From NCBI GenBank assembly GCA_900546355.1, contig URCM01000002.1, forward strand, positions 1 through 64,000: a stretch of DNA of 64,000 nucleotides, given 5' to 3'. Within the stretch, counting starts at the first letter, position 1, and every line of letters begins with the position of its first letter. Below are positions 1 to 7,471 of the stretch, piece by piece. The stretch comes from an uncultured Bacteroides sp. (GTDB lineage Bacteria; Bacteroidota; Bacteroidia; Bacteroidales; Bacteroidaceae). Made by a program: the position numbers and the translations under genes. The notes below the pieces were generated by a model. That model was given only the letters and a program-made list of their open reading frames with translations. It was not told the origin of the DNA and searched no databases.

Positions 1-1448
1 ATTGAAGAGCCATCTCCACGGAGTGCTGCCGCAATAGAATATCTATCCTTGTAACTATATGTGACACTACCCATTATTGAAGCAAGTGACGGGTCTTCAT
101 AGCTACTGCTCGTACCACCGAAAGGACGCGATGATGTTGCTCCGATGTTATTATAGGAGAAATCATTTGTTGTTATTCCTTTTGCCTGCACCCATAAACC
201 AGTCCTTACCTGTTTAAGATATTCTGCGCCAACAACAGCATCAAGGTGTGAGTCTCCCCAAGCATTGTTATATGAGAGGGACACATTTGTAAAGTAGTCT
301 TCACCCTTGAACTCTCCACGATAAACATTGCCTTGCGCCCACACCCATGTAGGACAAAATTGAGCATTTCCCGTAGATGAATATGAATAAGAGCCGAAAG
401 CCGACAATATCAAATTGTCAAGGATATTAAATTTCAGCCCCAAATGTGTATTGAAATTCCGTTCTTCGGAGTCATTTTTCTCATAGAGGAGTGCTCCGGG
501 GTGGTTGATGTGTGATGCAGCCGAGTTCTTCACCCAGTTGCCATTAACATCAGTTCCTGCTGGATATGTAGGATTCTGTGCAGCTGCCGAGTAAAACAGC
601 ATTCGTGTATCGAAAATGTCGTGTATCTTTGACGAGTAGCCATATACACCAAAATCGCCAACTAAGCGACCATCGAAAGCCTTTTGTGTAGCATCAAGTT
701 TTACCACTAAATTTCGGTAATCGTTAACTTTGACAATTGTATTATGATCCATAAAACCGAACGATGCTCGATAGTTTGAGTTTTCCGAACCACCGCTAAA
801 AGCCAAGTGATGCTGATGTATCAAGCCCGTACGAGTAATTACATCGTGAAAATTGGTGTTGTAGCCACCATTATTGTAATCTAATCCAAGTGCCTCTGCT
901 GTAGCTATATACTCCGGGCCGTTGAGCATTTGCAGATGTTTATACATTGACTCGAATCCGTAGTTGCCATCATATGATATTTCGAAACCTCGCCCCGTTC
1001 CTTTCTTGGTCTTAATCTCAATTACACCTGAAGCACCACGGGAACCGTACATTGCCGTTTCGGTAGCATTCTTCAAAATAGTGAAACTCTCGATGTCTGC
1101 GGGATATATGGTAGATAGCGTAGCGATGTCAGATGTCACTCCGTCAATAATTACTAACGGGTCATTGCCACCCATAATGGATGTGGTACCACGCACACGG
1201 ATACTATTCAGCATAGCGAGCCTGTCAGTCCCATTAGTGGTGACGTTCACACCGGCAGACTGACCACTCAATACATCCAAAGCATTATTCAATGGTCCCT
1301 TCTTGATATTCTCGGGCCTGATATGCTCTAATGATTTAGTCGCCGAAATGGTATCTTGTTTCTCTCTGATATTCTGTACTTGTGCATCAATTTTTTGAGC
1401 ACTACAGATGAAGAACATTATGACAAGACAAAGACCGACTCTTCCCAT
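1..1448 (-). CDS. SusC/RagA-type TonB-dependent outer membrane receptor (partial, C-terminus beyond window)
   Basis: Outer-membrane TonB-dependent importer of the SusC family, normally paired with a SusD lipoprotein to take up a glycan or other large nutrient. About 482 N-terminal residues are present; the barrel continues past the left edge. Translating the minus strand from the ATG at 1448 gives a short hydrophobic signal (MGRVGLCLVIMFFI...), then a plug domain at roughly residues 60-150 with the SusC hallmarks SIRVRGTTSIMGG, DPLVIIDGV and MYGSRGASGVIEIKTKKG, then barrel strands rich in Tyr, Asn and Gly. The usual CarboxypepD_reg-like domain ahead of the plug is missing: only about 40 residues separate signal and plug. 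A long AT-rich leader precedes it. Family is certain; the substrate cannot be read. Confidence 0.9.
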   Translation of the reverse strand, partial: MGRVGLCLVIMFFICSAQKIDAQVQNIREKQDTISATKSLEHIRPENIKKGPLNNALDVLSGQSAGVNVTTNGTDRLAMLNSIRVRGTTSIMGGNDPLVIIDGVTSDIATLSTIYPADIESFTILKNATETAMYGSRGASGVIEIKTKKGTGRGFEISYDGNYGFESMYKHLQMLNGPEYIATAEALGLDYNNGGYNTNFHDVITRTGLIHQHHLAFSGGSENSNYRASFGFMDHNTIVKVNDYRNLVVKLDATQKAFDGRLVGDFGVYGYSSKIHDIFDTRMLFYSAAAQNPTYPAGTDVNGNWVKNSAASHINHPGALLYEKNDSEERNFNTHLGLKFNILDNLILSAFGSYSYSSTGNAQFCPTWVWAQGNVYRGEFKGEDYFTNVSLSYNNAWGDSHLDAVVGAEYLKQVRTGLWVQAKGITTNDFSYNNIGATSSRPFGGTSSSYEDPSLASIMGSVTYSYKDRYSIAAALRGDGSS

Positions 1449-1508
1449 CTTGATTCGTTAAATCTCTGTAGATTCCCCAGACAGTTAATAAATCTTATAC
1501 GCAATGTA

Positions 1509-1568
1509 TTATAAAGAGGGGGATTGGGAATCTGTACTATTTCCCTGCCTGTCCGTCCGCTTAGCCAT
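1509..1568 (-). CDS. Leader mini-ORF 2 (19 aa) upstream of the SusC gene
   Basis: The untranslated leader of the SusC gene has an ATG at 1568 followed by 19 codons (MAKRTDRQGNSTDSQSPSL) and a stop at 1509. Nothing identifies it as expressed. It is listed because two such frames lie in series between the -7 box at 1702-1709 and the receptor start, the arrangement expected of an attenuator or leader peptide. Confidence 0.2.
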   Translation of the reverse strand: MAKRTDRQGNSTDSQSPSL

Positions 1569-1594
1569 TGTATATTTTTTTCTGTTATTTCATA

Positions 1595-1651
1595 TCAGTG
1601 ATGCTGATAATCCAGGCAAGAACAGAGTAAACATCTACCTCTTTTATACAT
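1595..1651 (-). CDS. Leader mini-ORF 1 (18 aa, Cys-rich) upstream of the SusC gene
   Basis: ATG at 1651, 18 codons (MYKRGRCLLCSCLDYQHH), stop at 1595. Three cysteines within six residues is unusual for a chance frame. The second mini-ORF follows 26 bases downstream. No expression evidence is visible. Confidence 0.2.
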   Translation of the reverse strand: MYKRGRCLLCSCLDYQHH

Positions 1652-1701
1652 AAATCCTTTCCAAGGACTTTATAAGCGCAACCATTAACTACATTAGATT
1701 A

Positions 1702-1709
1702 CAAAGGTA
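1702..1709 (-). promoter_or_regulatory. Bacteroides -7 element (TACCTTTG) for the SusC gene
   Basis: The plus strand reads CAAAGGTA, so the minus strand carries the consensus TAnnTTTG as TACCTTTG. No convincing TTTG lies 19-21 bases upstream. A start near 1695 gives a leader of about 250 nt. Confidence 0.5.
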
Positions 1710-2263
1710 ACAATAATTTGTCATTTGAAGAAATTTAGAAAAAAGAAAAGTCATTATGCGTGATATTTTTTATTTAATTACGACATTTATCAAATACAAA
1801 AAATCATAGAAGGACAAAAATCTTTAAATGATTTGATTATAAACAAACTTTAAATAGTTAAATTGCAATAATACTATACCATGGTTGTTCTTTACCTTAA
1901 TGTAATACTACTGTTATATATCTGGTCATTTATCTCCTTTTGTCGGATGCAAAGGTTGCCAAACCTCTTTTAGAAAACGAAAAGTTCAAGCGGTAAACCA
2001 TTTGGAGCAGTTTCGTCCTCCGTTGGAGAGTAAACAGCTCCAAAACCTTTTCTTATTCATCGGCTTGGCTGAAAACTGCATCCGGCAACGGAGATAAACG
2101 ACTGACGAAATAATAGCATAAAACAGCATAGCCCCCCCTTAATAAGGCAATTTTATCAATGCTGTTTTCATTCTTTTCAGAGGACTATTATTTTCGACAG
2201 AGAGAAATTTGGCAAGCGGCAGATTTCACTCCCTCAAAAATAATAGATTTGAATTGCTGTCCT
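1710..2263. other. AT-rich intergenic stretch without a gene
   Basis: No frame here looks coding. Near 2120-2168 a 10-bp inverted repeat (AAAACAGCAT and ATGCTGTTTT) flanks a run of seven C. Short open frames at 2159-2398 (plus) and 2188-2388 (minus) overlap each other and have no recognisable protein features. The sequence looks like spacer or mobile-element remnant next to accessory genes. Confidence 0.4.
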
Positions 2264-2264
2264 C

Positions 2265-2294
2265 TTGCCTTTATTGGAAATTGTAGTACCTTTG
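2265..2294 (+). promoter_or_regulatory. Bacteroides-type promoter (TTG-N19-TACCTTTG)
   Basis: TTG at 2265-2267, 19-base spacer, TACCTTTG at 2287-2294. It points at the unknown gene at 2522 and would give a leader of about 220 nt containing the hairpin AGAGGG-AAAATA-CCCTCT near 2365-2382. Confidence 0.5.
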
Positions 2295-2521
2295 TAGTGG
2301 CTTGTGCGAACGAGCCAAGCAATGTGGAAAGATGGGAACATCGAACCATCAATAAAGTACCGAAAAGAGGGAAAATACCCTCTACCACCGCTCTTTGAGT
2401 GTTAAGAAATAATAAAAAGATTAAATCTTCACCTTTTAGAATGTACCCCTAAAGGTTATGCCCATATTTCTGACTTATAACTCACAAAATATTGAGTAAT
2501 AACTGGTTGCAAATACTCAAT

Positions 2522-3367
2522 ATGGATTTGGAAGACATATTCGAGGGAATGGCAGACATCGTGAATAAAGAAATTGTTTTGCATGTCGATTATTTGATGG
2601 ACGATGAAATGTGCTTGTCTGAAGACTACAAGGATGCACTGCAATTTATAAAAGAAAGATCGAACGACAACATAGAAATCCAAAGCAATTATTTTTCCGA
2701 CAGAATAGAAGATTCGAACGACGAATTTGGGGATATGATAGAGGGCTTTAACACGTATTGTGAGGAAAACATACATGGACTTATAGCTGCCAGTTTCCGC
2801 GATTCACATGTTTCATTGGAAGACATGGTGAAATGTTATGAAGGACGATTTACAAGAGAGGAAATCATAGCGCTTGTAAAAAAAGCGGTAGTGGAGAATC
2901 ATATCAAAACAGATGTAACGCATCTCATCCCTAATGCTGAAAATGAAGAGGAAAGGGAAGAGCTTCTATTCATTCAAAACCTGTCCGACCAAATTGAAAA
3001 GCCGGTCGTAGATAAGGTGGAATATGTTCCGATTGGACAAAAATTGGCATCCGGGAGGCTTCAAGGTATCTGTGGCAGCTATGCTGAATATATTGACCCT
3101 ATGTATATGGATGAGGTTATTAAGTGCATGCGTTTCCAGAAAATAGAAAACATCTGCGAAGCATACGACATAAAATATGAGCCAGGTATCAGCGGAGAAG
3201 AAATATGTGCGGGCATTTATCTATATCTGCTTAGCCAAGACTACAGGCAGATACAAAATATCAAGTTCTTTGCTTCACCTTATGTTGCGCTTGAATTTTA
3301 CATGAAAAGCATACAACCTAATAATGATATAACTGTTTTCTACGACATTGGGATTTTTGATGATTAA
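2522..3367 (+). CDS. Hypothetical protein, 281 aa
   Basis: Acidic soluble protein without signal peptide or membrane segment; I do not recognise a family. It has many Glu/Asp pairs and a C-terminal half rich in aromatic residues (GICGSYAEYIDPMYMDEV). The frame opens with a TTG at 2492, but the ATG at 2522 is preferred: it directly follows an 8-bp inverted repeat (ATTGAGTA at 2491-2498, TACTCAAT at 2514-2521) that would form a hairpin just before the start. A promoter lies at 2265-2294. It converges on the YihY gene with 21 bases between stops. It is more AT-rich than the core genes, which suggests acquisition. Confidence 0.6.
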   Translation: MDLEDIFEGMADIVNKEIVLHVDYLMDDEMCLSEDYKDALQFIKERSNDNIEIQSNYFSDRIEDSNDEFGDMIEGFNTYCEENIHGLIAASFRDSHVSLEDMVKCYEGRFTREEIIALVKKAVVENHIKTDVTHLIPNAENEEEREELLFIQNLSDQIEKPVVDKVEYVPIGQKLASGRLQGICGSYAEYIDPMYMDEVIKCMRFQKIENICEAYDIKYEPGISGEEICAGIYLYLLSQDYRQIQNIKFFASPYVALEFYMKSIQPNNDITVFYDIGIFDD

Positions 3368-3388
3368 AAAAAGAATGCCGTACTCCGG

Positions 3389-4693
3389 CTACAAATCCTT
3401 CACCAGAATGCGTCCGCTTTGGTACAGGTACACCTGCTTTGCCTCAATCAGGGCATGCCACGAAGCCGAATAGTCCTCCTTGTCTATCTTGAAGTTCTCG
3501 GCGCCGGCACTGTCCAGCCGCTCTATCAGCACACCTACGGTCAGGCGGTTGATGTCCATTCCGGGCAAGTAACGGATGTTTCCTTCTTTATCGTCATCAG
3601 AAGTTTCGTAAACCAGACGGACATCGGTCAGCTCGTAGAGGATATTCTTTGTCAGCCGGATGGGAATCTTATGCTCTTTGCTCAGCTCTTCTGCCGTATA
3701 GGGCTGCTGCTCGTGCTCGAACCGCTTGCAGATAGCGGAGAGCACGATGGCACAGAAGAAATCGTGGTAGCGCCGGCTGATATGCGCCGTTTCTTTCCCG
3801 AAGCTGAACGAAGAAAGGTTCTGGCTGACATAGCTCATCTCGGCACCGAACAGGCAGATGGTCCACGACACCTGTGTCCATAACAGGAACATCGGGATGG
3901 CGGCAAAGCTTCCGTAGATGGCATTGTAGTTCGAAATCCATATCTGGCTGTTGACGTAGAAATACTGGAAAGCCTGAAAGGCGCTACCTGCCAGTATCCC
4001 CGGAAACCAGGCATGGCTTAGCTTCACTTTCGTGTTGGGCATGAACACGTATAGCGCGATGAACATCCCCCACGTTAAGGCATACGGGACGAGACGCACC
4101 AGGAACTTCAGCATCGGTCCCAGCAGAAGGAAGGTTTCCAAATCCTTCACGTACGTGGTCATCACGATGGTCAGACCGCTGGAGATAACAATGAGCAACG
4201 GAAGCAGTAGCAGCATCGAAAAATAATCGGTTATCTGGCGGAACACCGTGCGGGGACGCTTTACCTGCCAGATGGCGTTGAAACTGCGCTCGATGTTGTC
4301 TATCAGCATCAGGATGGTAAACAGCAACATAATCAGGCCCACGCCGATGAAGATGCCGCTCTGCGCGTGTTGCAGGTAAGAATTGACCCACGAAAACACC
4401 AGCTCGCTCTGCTGGCTTATCACACCGCTTTTGATTTGCTGCTCCATCAATGCATCGAAACCGAAGCCGCGGGCAATGGCGAACAGCAGGGCAAGGATGG
4501 GGATGATAGACAGCAATGTGCTATACGTCAGTGCCGAAGCACGCACCGGAATGCGGTCGTTCAAGAACTGCTCTATCGAAAGGTAAATGATTTTCACACA
4601 CGAATACAGGCGCTTCCTCACTGGAGTTACCTCATCTTCGGTGATTCTCCAGATGCCGTCTGTCAAGAATTGAAGCCAATATTGCAGTCTCAT
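3389..4693 (-). CDS. YihY/virulence factor BrkB family inner-membrane protein
   Basis: Integral membrane protein of the YihY/BrkB family (434 aa), once mislabelled RNase BN; molecular role unknown. The N-terminal 45 residues are soluble. About six membrane helices follow, including ALTYSTLLSIIPILALLFAIARGFG at 58-82, the family's signature first helix, and the segment GMFIALYVFMPNTKVKLSHAW near 210-230. After about residue 300 comes a soluble C-terminal region of about 130 residues with a winged-helix look (YTAEELSKEHKIPIRLTKNI), common in Bacteroidetes members. It is monocistronic, between the convergent hypothetical gene and the RNase P RNA. Confidence 0.9.
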   Translation of the reverse strand: MRLQYWLQFLTDGIWRITEDEVTPVRKRLYSCVKIIYLSIEQFLNDRIPVRASALTYSTLLSIIPILALLFAIARGFGFDALMEQQIKSGVISQQSELVFSWVNSYLQHAQSGIFIGVGLIMLLFTILMLIDNIERSFNAIWQVKRPRTVFRQITDYFSMLLLLPLLIVISSGLTIVMTTYVKDLETFLLLGPMLKFLVRLVPYALTWGMFIALYVFMPNTKVKLSHAWFPGILAGSAFQAFQYFYVNSQIWISNYNAIYGSFAAIPMFLLWTQVSWTICLFGAEMSYVSQNLSSFSFGKETAHISRRYHDFFCAIVLSAICKRFEHEQQPYTAEELSKEHKIPIRLTKNILYELTDVRLVYETSDDDKEGNIRYLPGMDINRLTVGVLIERLDSAGAENFKIDKEDYSASWHALIEAKQVYLYQSGRILVKDL

Positions 4694-4703
4694 AGTTATT
4701 AAA

Positions 4704-4803
4704 TGAAGAATGAAGAATAAAGAATGAAGAAACAGCGTTCGGCGTAAGCCAATGCCATGCGGACGAAGTTAAATTCTTCATTCTTAATTCTTCATTCTTA
4801 ATT
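4704..4803. repeat. Inverted AT-rich repeat between yihY and rnpB
   Basis: Near 4704-4732 the plus strand has GAATGAAGAATAAAGAATGAAG, and near 4770-4803 the reverse version (TTCATTCTTAATTCTTCATTC). The arms could fold into an imperfect stem of about 25 bp. It may terminate rnpB readthrough or simply be intergenic repeat. Confidence 0.5.
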
Positions 4804-4810
4804 TAAAAAA

Positions 4811-5176
4811 AGCAGCCGGCCTGTAAGCCGGGTTCTGTTCCTTATATAATATAAGGTGTCTGTCATTTATCTACGCCAGTTGTCACCAAAAGGCTTTAGC
4901 GGTCTACCCTCCGACGTGGGGCGAGCAACCCTCGTTAATGCCGGTTTACATGACCTTACAACTCCCAAGACGCACAGCCCGCACATCACCATGCGGCTGG
5001 TAGGCTCTTACCCTACCTTCTCACCCTTACCTCTCCGGGTAGGAGCGGCGGTTGTTTTCTTCTGCGTTACTCTACCCTCACGGATAGCTTTCTGTTAGGA
5101 AGTGGGATGCTCTGTGTTGCCCGGACTTTCCTCTTGCATCAATAGATACTAGCGACAGACCGTCCGACTGCTTCTG
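4811..5176 (-). ncRNA. rnpB: RNase P RNA (bacterial class A)
   Basis: Catalytic RNA of RNase P, which matures tRNA 5' ends. On the minus strand the conserved 5' core GAGGAAAGTCCGGGC lies near 5120-5140, GTAGATAAATGACAGACACC near 4856-4875, and the 3' P4 partner ACAGAACCCGGCTTA near 4822-4837. Length about 365 nt fits. It ends in the stem CCGGC-TTACAG-GCCGG followed by CTGCTTTTTTT, which doubles as terminator. Open frames across this stretch are chance. The -7 box at 5181-5188 sets the 5' end to within a few bases. Confidence 0.95.
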
Positions 5177-5180
5177 TGTG

Positions 5181-5188
5181 CAAAGGTA
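5181..5188 (-). promoter_or_regulatory. -7 element (TACCTTTG) of rnpB
   Basis: The plus strand reads CAAAGGTA immediately before the RNase P RNA, giving a transcription start near 5175. No clear -33 TTTG at the expected distance. Confidence 0.6.
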
Positions 5189-5429
5189 CACAAATAAACC
5201 ATATCCTCTGCCATTATAGCAAGAAATATCTTGTAATACTGTAAAAGTGACTGATAATGAATGCAAATTTGTCAGCTACCCCCGTTAAGCGCGGTTAAGC
5301 AGATAAGCCGCTTTGTTAAAAGAGAGAAAAAAGATGAGGCGATGAGTACAACCGCATGATTTTTGTTCTACTTTAGCAGATGAAATGTTAAACGAATAAT
5401 GAAATTAACAATTTAAATGATTTATAGAT

Positions 5430-6926
5430 ATGAAAAAGACAACTAAATTCGCTTTAGGAGCTGTTGCACTGATTGCTGTAAGTGCAGGTGTGGCAGGAGT
5501 GACTTCGTATGCCATCCTCCAGTCTAAAGATACAAAGAACGCTTCTTTTTACGAAGCGTTCCAAACGGCTACTCCAGCCAAATATGCTGCATTCGACACT
5601 TCGAAAATGCAACCGGTCGATTTGACTCAAGCTGCTGAGAGTTCGCTGAACTCCGTAGTACACATCATGGCTATCCAGCGGAGTAAAACGAAGGTAATAC
5701 AGACTCAACCTGATATTTTTGATTTTTTCTTCGGTGATGGTCGCGGACGCCAGCAGCAAGTCCAGACTCCCGAACAAAAGGGATTCGGTTCGGGTGTCAT
5801 CATTTCGAAAGACGGATATATCGTGACGAACAATCATGTGATAGATGATGCTGACGAGATTTCGGTCAAATTGCATGACGGACGGGAGATGAAAGGACGG
5901 GTTATCGGCACCGATCCTACCACAGACTTGGCTTTGGTGAAAATCGAAGGCGATGACTTTCCTGCCATTCCTGTAGGAAACTCAGATAACCTGAAGGTAG
6001 GTGAATGGGTATTGGCTGTAGGTAATCCGTTTAATTTGGGTTCTACGGTAACTGCTGGTGTGGTCAGTGCCAAAGCTCGTGGATTGGGAGCCAACGATGT
6101 GGAATCCTTCATCCAGACCGATGCTGCTATCAATCAAGGTAACAGTGGCGGTGCCTTGGTCAACGCCAAAGGTGAACTGGTCGGTATCAACGCCATGCTG
6201 GTTTCTCCAACCGGAGCCTATTCAGGTTACGGATTCGCTATTCCGACCAGCATCATGACCAAGGTGGTAACTGACTTGAAACAATACGGAACCGTCCAGC
6301 GTGCTTTGTTGGGTATCGGAGGGCGCGATATGGGTAGAGAAGAATATCCGGAAGAAATCCGCAAGGAACAGAAAGAATTGGGCATCGGTTATGGTGTACA
6401 GGTAGTGCAGGTACAAGACGAAGGTTCGGCTGCCGGCATTTTGAAAGTAAACGATGTCATCATTTCCTTAGATGGTGAGAAAGTGGAAACCATGGCTGCC
6501 CTGCAAGGTATCCTCGCCAAGAAACGTCCGGGCGATAAAGTGAAAGTAAAAGTCTTCCGTGACAAGAAAGACCAAGAATTTACTATTACTTTGAAGAATG
6601 CCCAAGGCAATACGAAAGTAGTGAAGAAAGCCGATATGGAACTGTTGGGAGCAGCTTTCCGTGAAGTGCCTACCGAACTGAAACGCCAGCTCAACTTAGG
6701 ATATGGTGTACAGGTAACGGGTGTAAGCGACGGACGTATGGCAGACAGCGGTATCCGCAAAGGATTCATCATTCTGAAAGCCAACGGCAAACAACTTCGT
6801 ACCGTACAGGATTTGGAAGACGTGATGAAAGCGGCTTCCCAGTCGCCCGACCAGGTATTGTTCATGACCGGTGTCTATCCGTCGGGCAAGCGCGCCAACT
6901 ATGCCGTAGACTTGGCACAAAATTAA
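5430..6926 (+). CDS. degP: Periplasmic serine protease DegP/HtrA (Do family)
   Basis: Envelope quality-control protease (498 aa). An N-terminal signal or anchor helix is at residues 8-29. The trypsin-like domain shows the triad: His in VTNNHVIDDADEI (about 136), Asp in DPTTDLALVKIE (about 167) and Ser in NQGNSGGALVN (about 242). The loop after VIQTQPDIFDFFFGDGRG matches the LA loop region. Two PDZ domains follow (about 285-385 and 400-498), with carboxylate-binding-type segments such as GIGYGVQVVQV and NLGYGVQVTGV. It is transcribed alone and followed by a near-perfect terminator. Confident call. Confidence 0.96.
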   Translation: MKKTTKFALGAVALIAVSAGVAGVTSYAILQSKDTKNASFYEAFQTATPAKYAAFDTSKMQPVDLTQAAESSLNSVVHIMAIQRSKTKVIQTQPDIFDFFFGDGRGRQQQVQTPEQKGFGSGVIISKDGYIVTNNHVIDDADEISVKLHDGREMKGRVIGTDPTTDLALVKIEGDDFPAIPVGNSDNLKVGEWVLAVGNPFNLGSTVTAGVVSAKARGLGANDVESFIQTDAAINQGNSGGALVNAKGELVGINAMLVSPTGAYSGYGFAIPTSIMTKVVTDLKQYGTVQRALLGIGGRDMGREEYPEEIRKEQKELGIGYGVQVVQVQDEGSAAGILKVNDVIISLDGEKVETMAALQGILAKKRPGDKVKVKVFRDKKDQEFTITLKNAQGNTKVVKKADMELLGAAFREVPTELKRQLNLGYGVQVTGVSDGRMADSGIRKGFIILKANGKQLRTVQDLEDVMKAASQSPDQVLFMTGVYPSGKRANYAVDLAQN

Positions 6927-6980
6927 CAATATAAATAGTAGTTTTCATAGGATAAAAAGGTAAAAGCAGATTGCACACTC

Positions 6981-7025
6981 TAACAAAAAAGAGGTTCCGC
7001 ACGTTACGGAACCTCTTTTTTGTTA
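6981..7025 (+). terminator. Strong rho-independent terminator after degP
   Basis: A perfect 19-bp stem: arm 6981-6999, 7-base loop, arm 7007-7025, with A-tract and T-tract in the arms so it can act in both directions. Confidence 0.9.
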
Positions 7026-7047
7026 TACTTTAAACGGCATCTTATAC

Positions 7048-7132
7048 TTCGCCCAAAGCACACACGAAAACGAATACATCAAGACGGAAAAAAACTTTTT
7101 GAAGAAATTCAAAACAGTTTCTCAAAAGGTTG
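7048..7132 (+). repeat. Dispersed TIR-element copy A (left end degenerate)
   Basis: It carries the element core (CCAAAGCACACACGAAAACG, then ATACATCAAGAC, then AAAAACTTTTTG) and the right terminal repeat AAATTCAAAACAGTTTCT. It matches the intact copy at 13297-13388 along most of its length, but the left terminal repeat is not recognisable. Confidence 0.7.
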
Positions 7133-7174
7133 TCGTTATCTTCTTCTCCCGATGCAGAAAACTTCGTCTGGTGT

Positions 7175-7235
7175 AAGATTAATAATCTTCCGCTTGTAAG
7201 ATTAATAATCTTGCAGCCTGAAGATTAATAATCTT
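7175..7235 (+). repeat. Three tandem palindromes AAGATTAATAATCTT, 23-bp period
   Basis: The identical 15-bp near-palindrome occurs at 7175-7189, 7198-7212 and 7221-7235, separated by different 8-base spacers. It lies between the convergent ends of degP and nspC. A related single copy (AAGATTGATAATCTT) is at about 19044. Confidence 0.85.
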
Positions 7236-7348
7236 ACAGCGGATGGACCTATATGCGTTTGCCGACGCACCTATATCCGCAGGCTTACGCAACCTCCTGC
7301 GTCTGGCTATGATACTATCCGGAAAAACGGGCAAAAGAGGCTCAGCAA

Positions 7349-7434
7349 ACGAACATAAGTAACTTGCCCGTTTAACATAAGTAACTTAGGCGTTTAACAT
7401 AAGTGAGTCAGACGGTTCACTTATGTTCGTTTGA
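7349..7434 (+). repeat. Tandem 22-bp repeat AACATAAGTAACTT with terminal inverted copy
   Basis: Units begin at 7352, 7374 and 7396 (AACATAAGTAACTT, AACATAAGTAACTT, AACATAAGTGAGTC), each ended by a CGTTT-like block. An inverted copy (TTCACTTATGTTCG) is at about 7416-7429. Noncoding and placed between convergent genes. Confidence 0.8.
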
Positions 7435-7453
7435 GGAGGCTTTTATATACGAC

Positions 7454-7471
7454 AAATTCAAAACAGTTTCT
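7454..7471 (+). repeat. Isolated terminal repeat of the dispersed TIR element
   Basis: AAATTCAAAACAGTTTCT, the same 18 bases as the right end of copy A, touching the nspC stop codon. It is a solo end. Confidence 0.6.

Noticed and set aside
964-1263. Plus-strand ORF of 99 aa
   Set aside because: Antisense to the plug domain of the SusC gene, which has clear family motifs.
2188-2388. 66-aa minus-strand ORF and the overlapping plus ORF 2159-2398
   Set aside because: Overlap each other and a Bacteroides promoter; neither has family features. A mobile-element origin remains possible but unsupported.
4856-5266. ORFs on both strands across 4856-5266
   Set aside because: They cover the RNase P RNA, whose conserved cores are recognisable.
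7175-7434. CRISPR array
   Set aside because: Repeats are 14-15 bp palindromes at 22-23 bp steps with 8-bp spacers, and there are no cas genes; spacer and repeat sizes are far from CRISPR.
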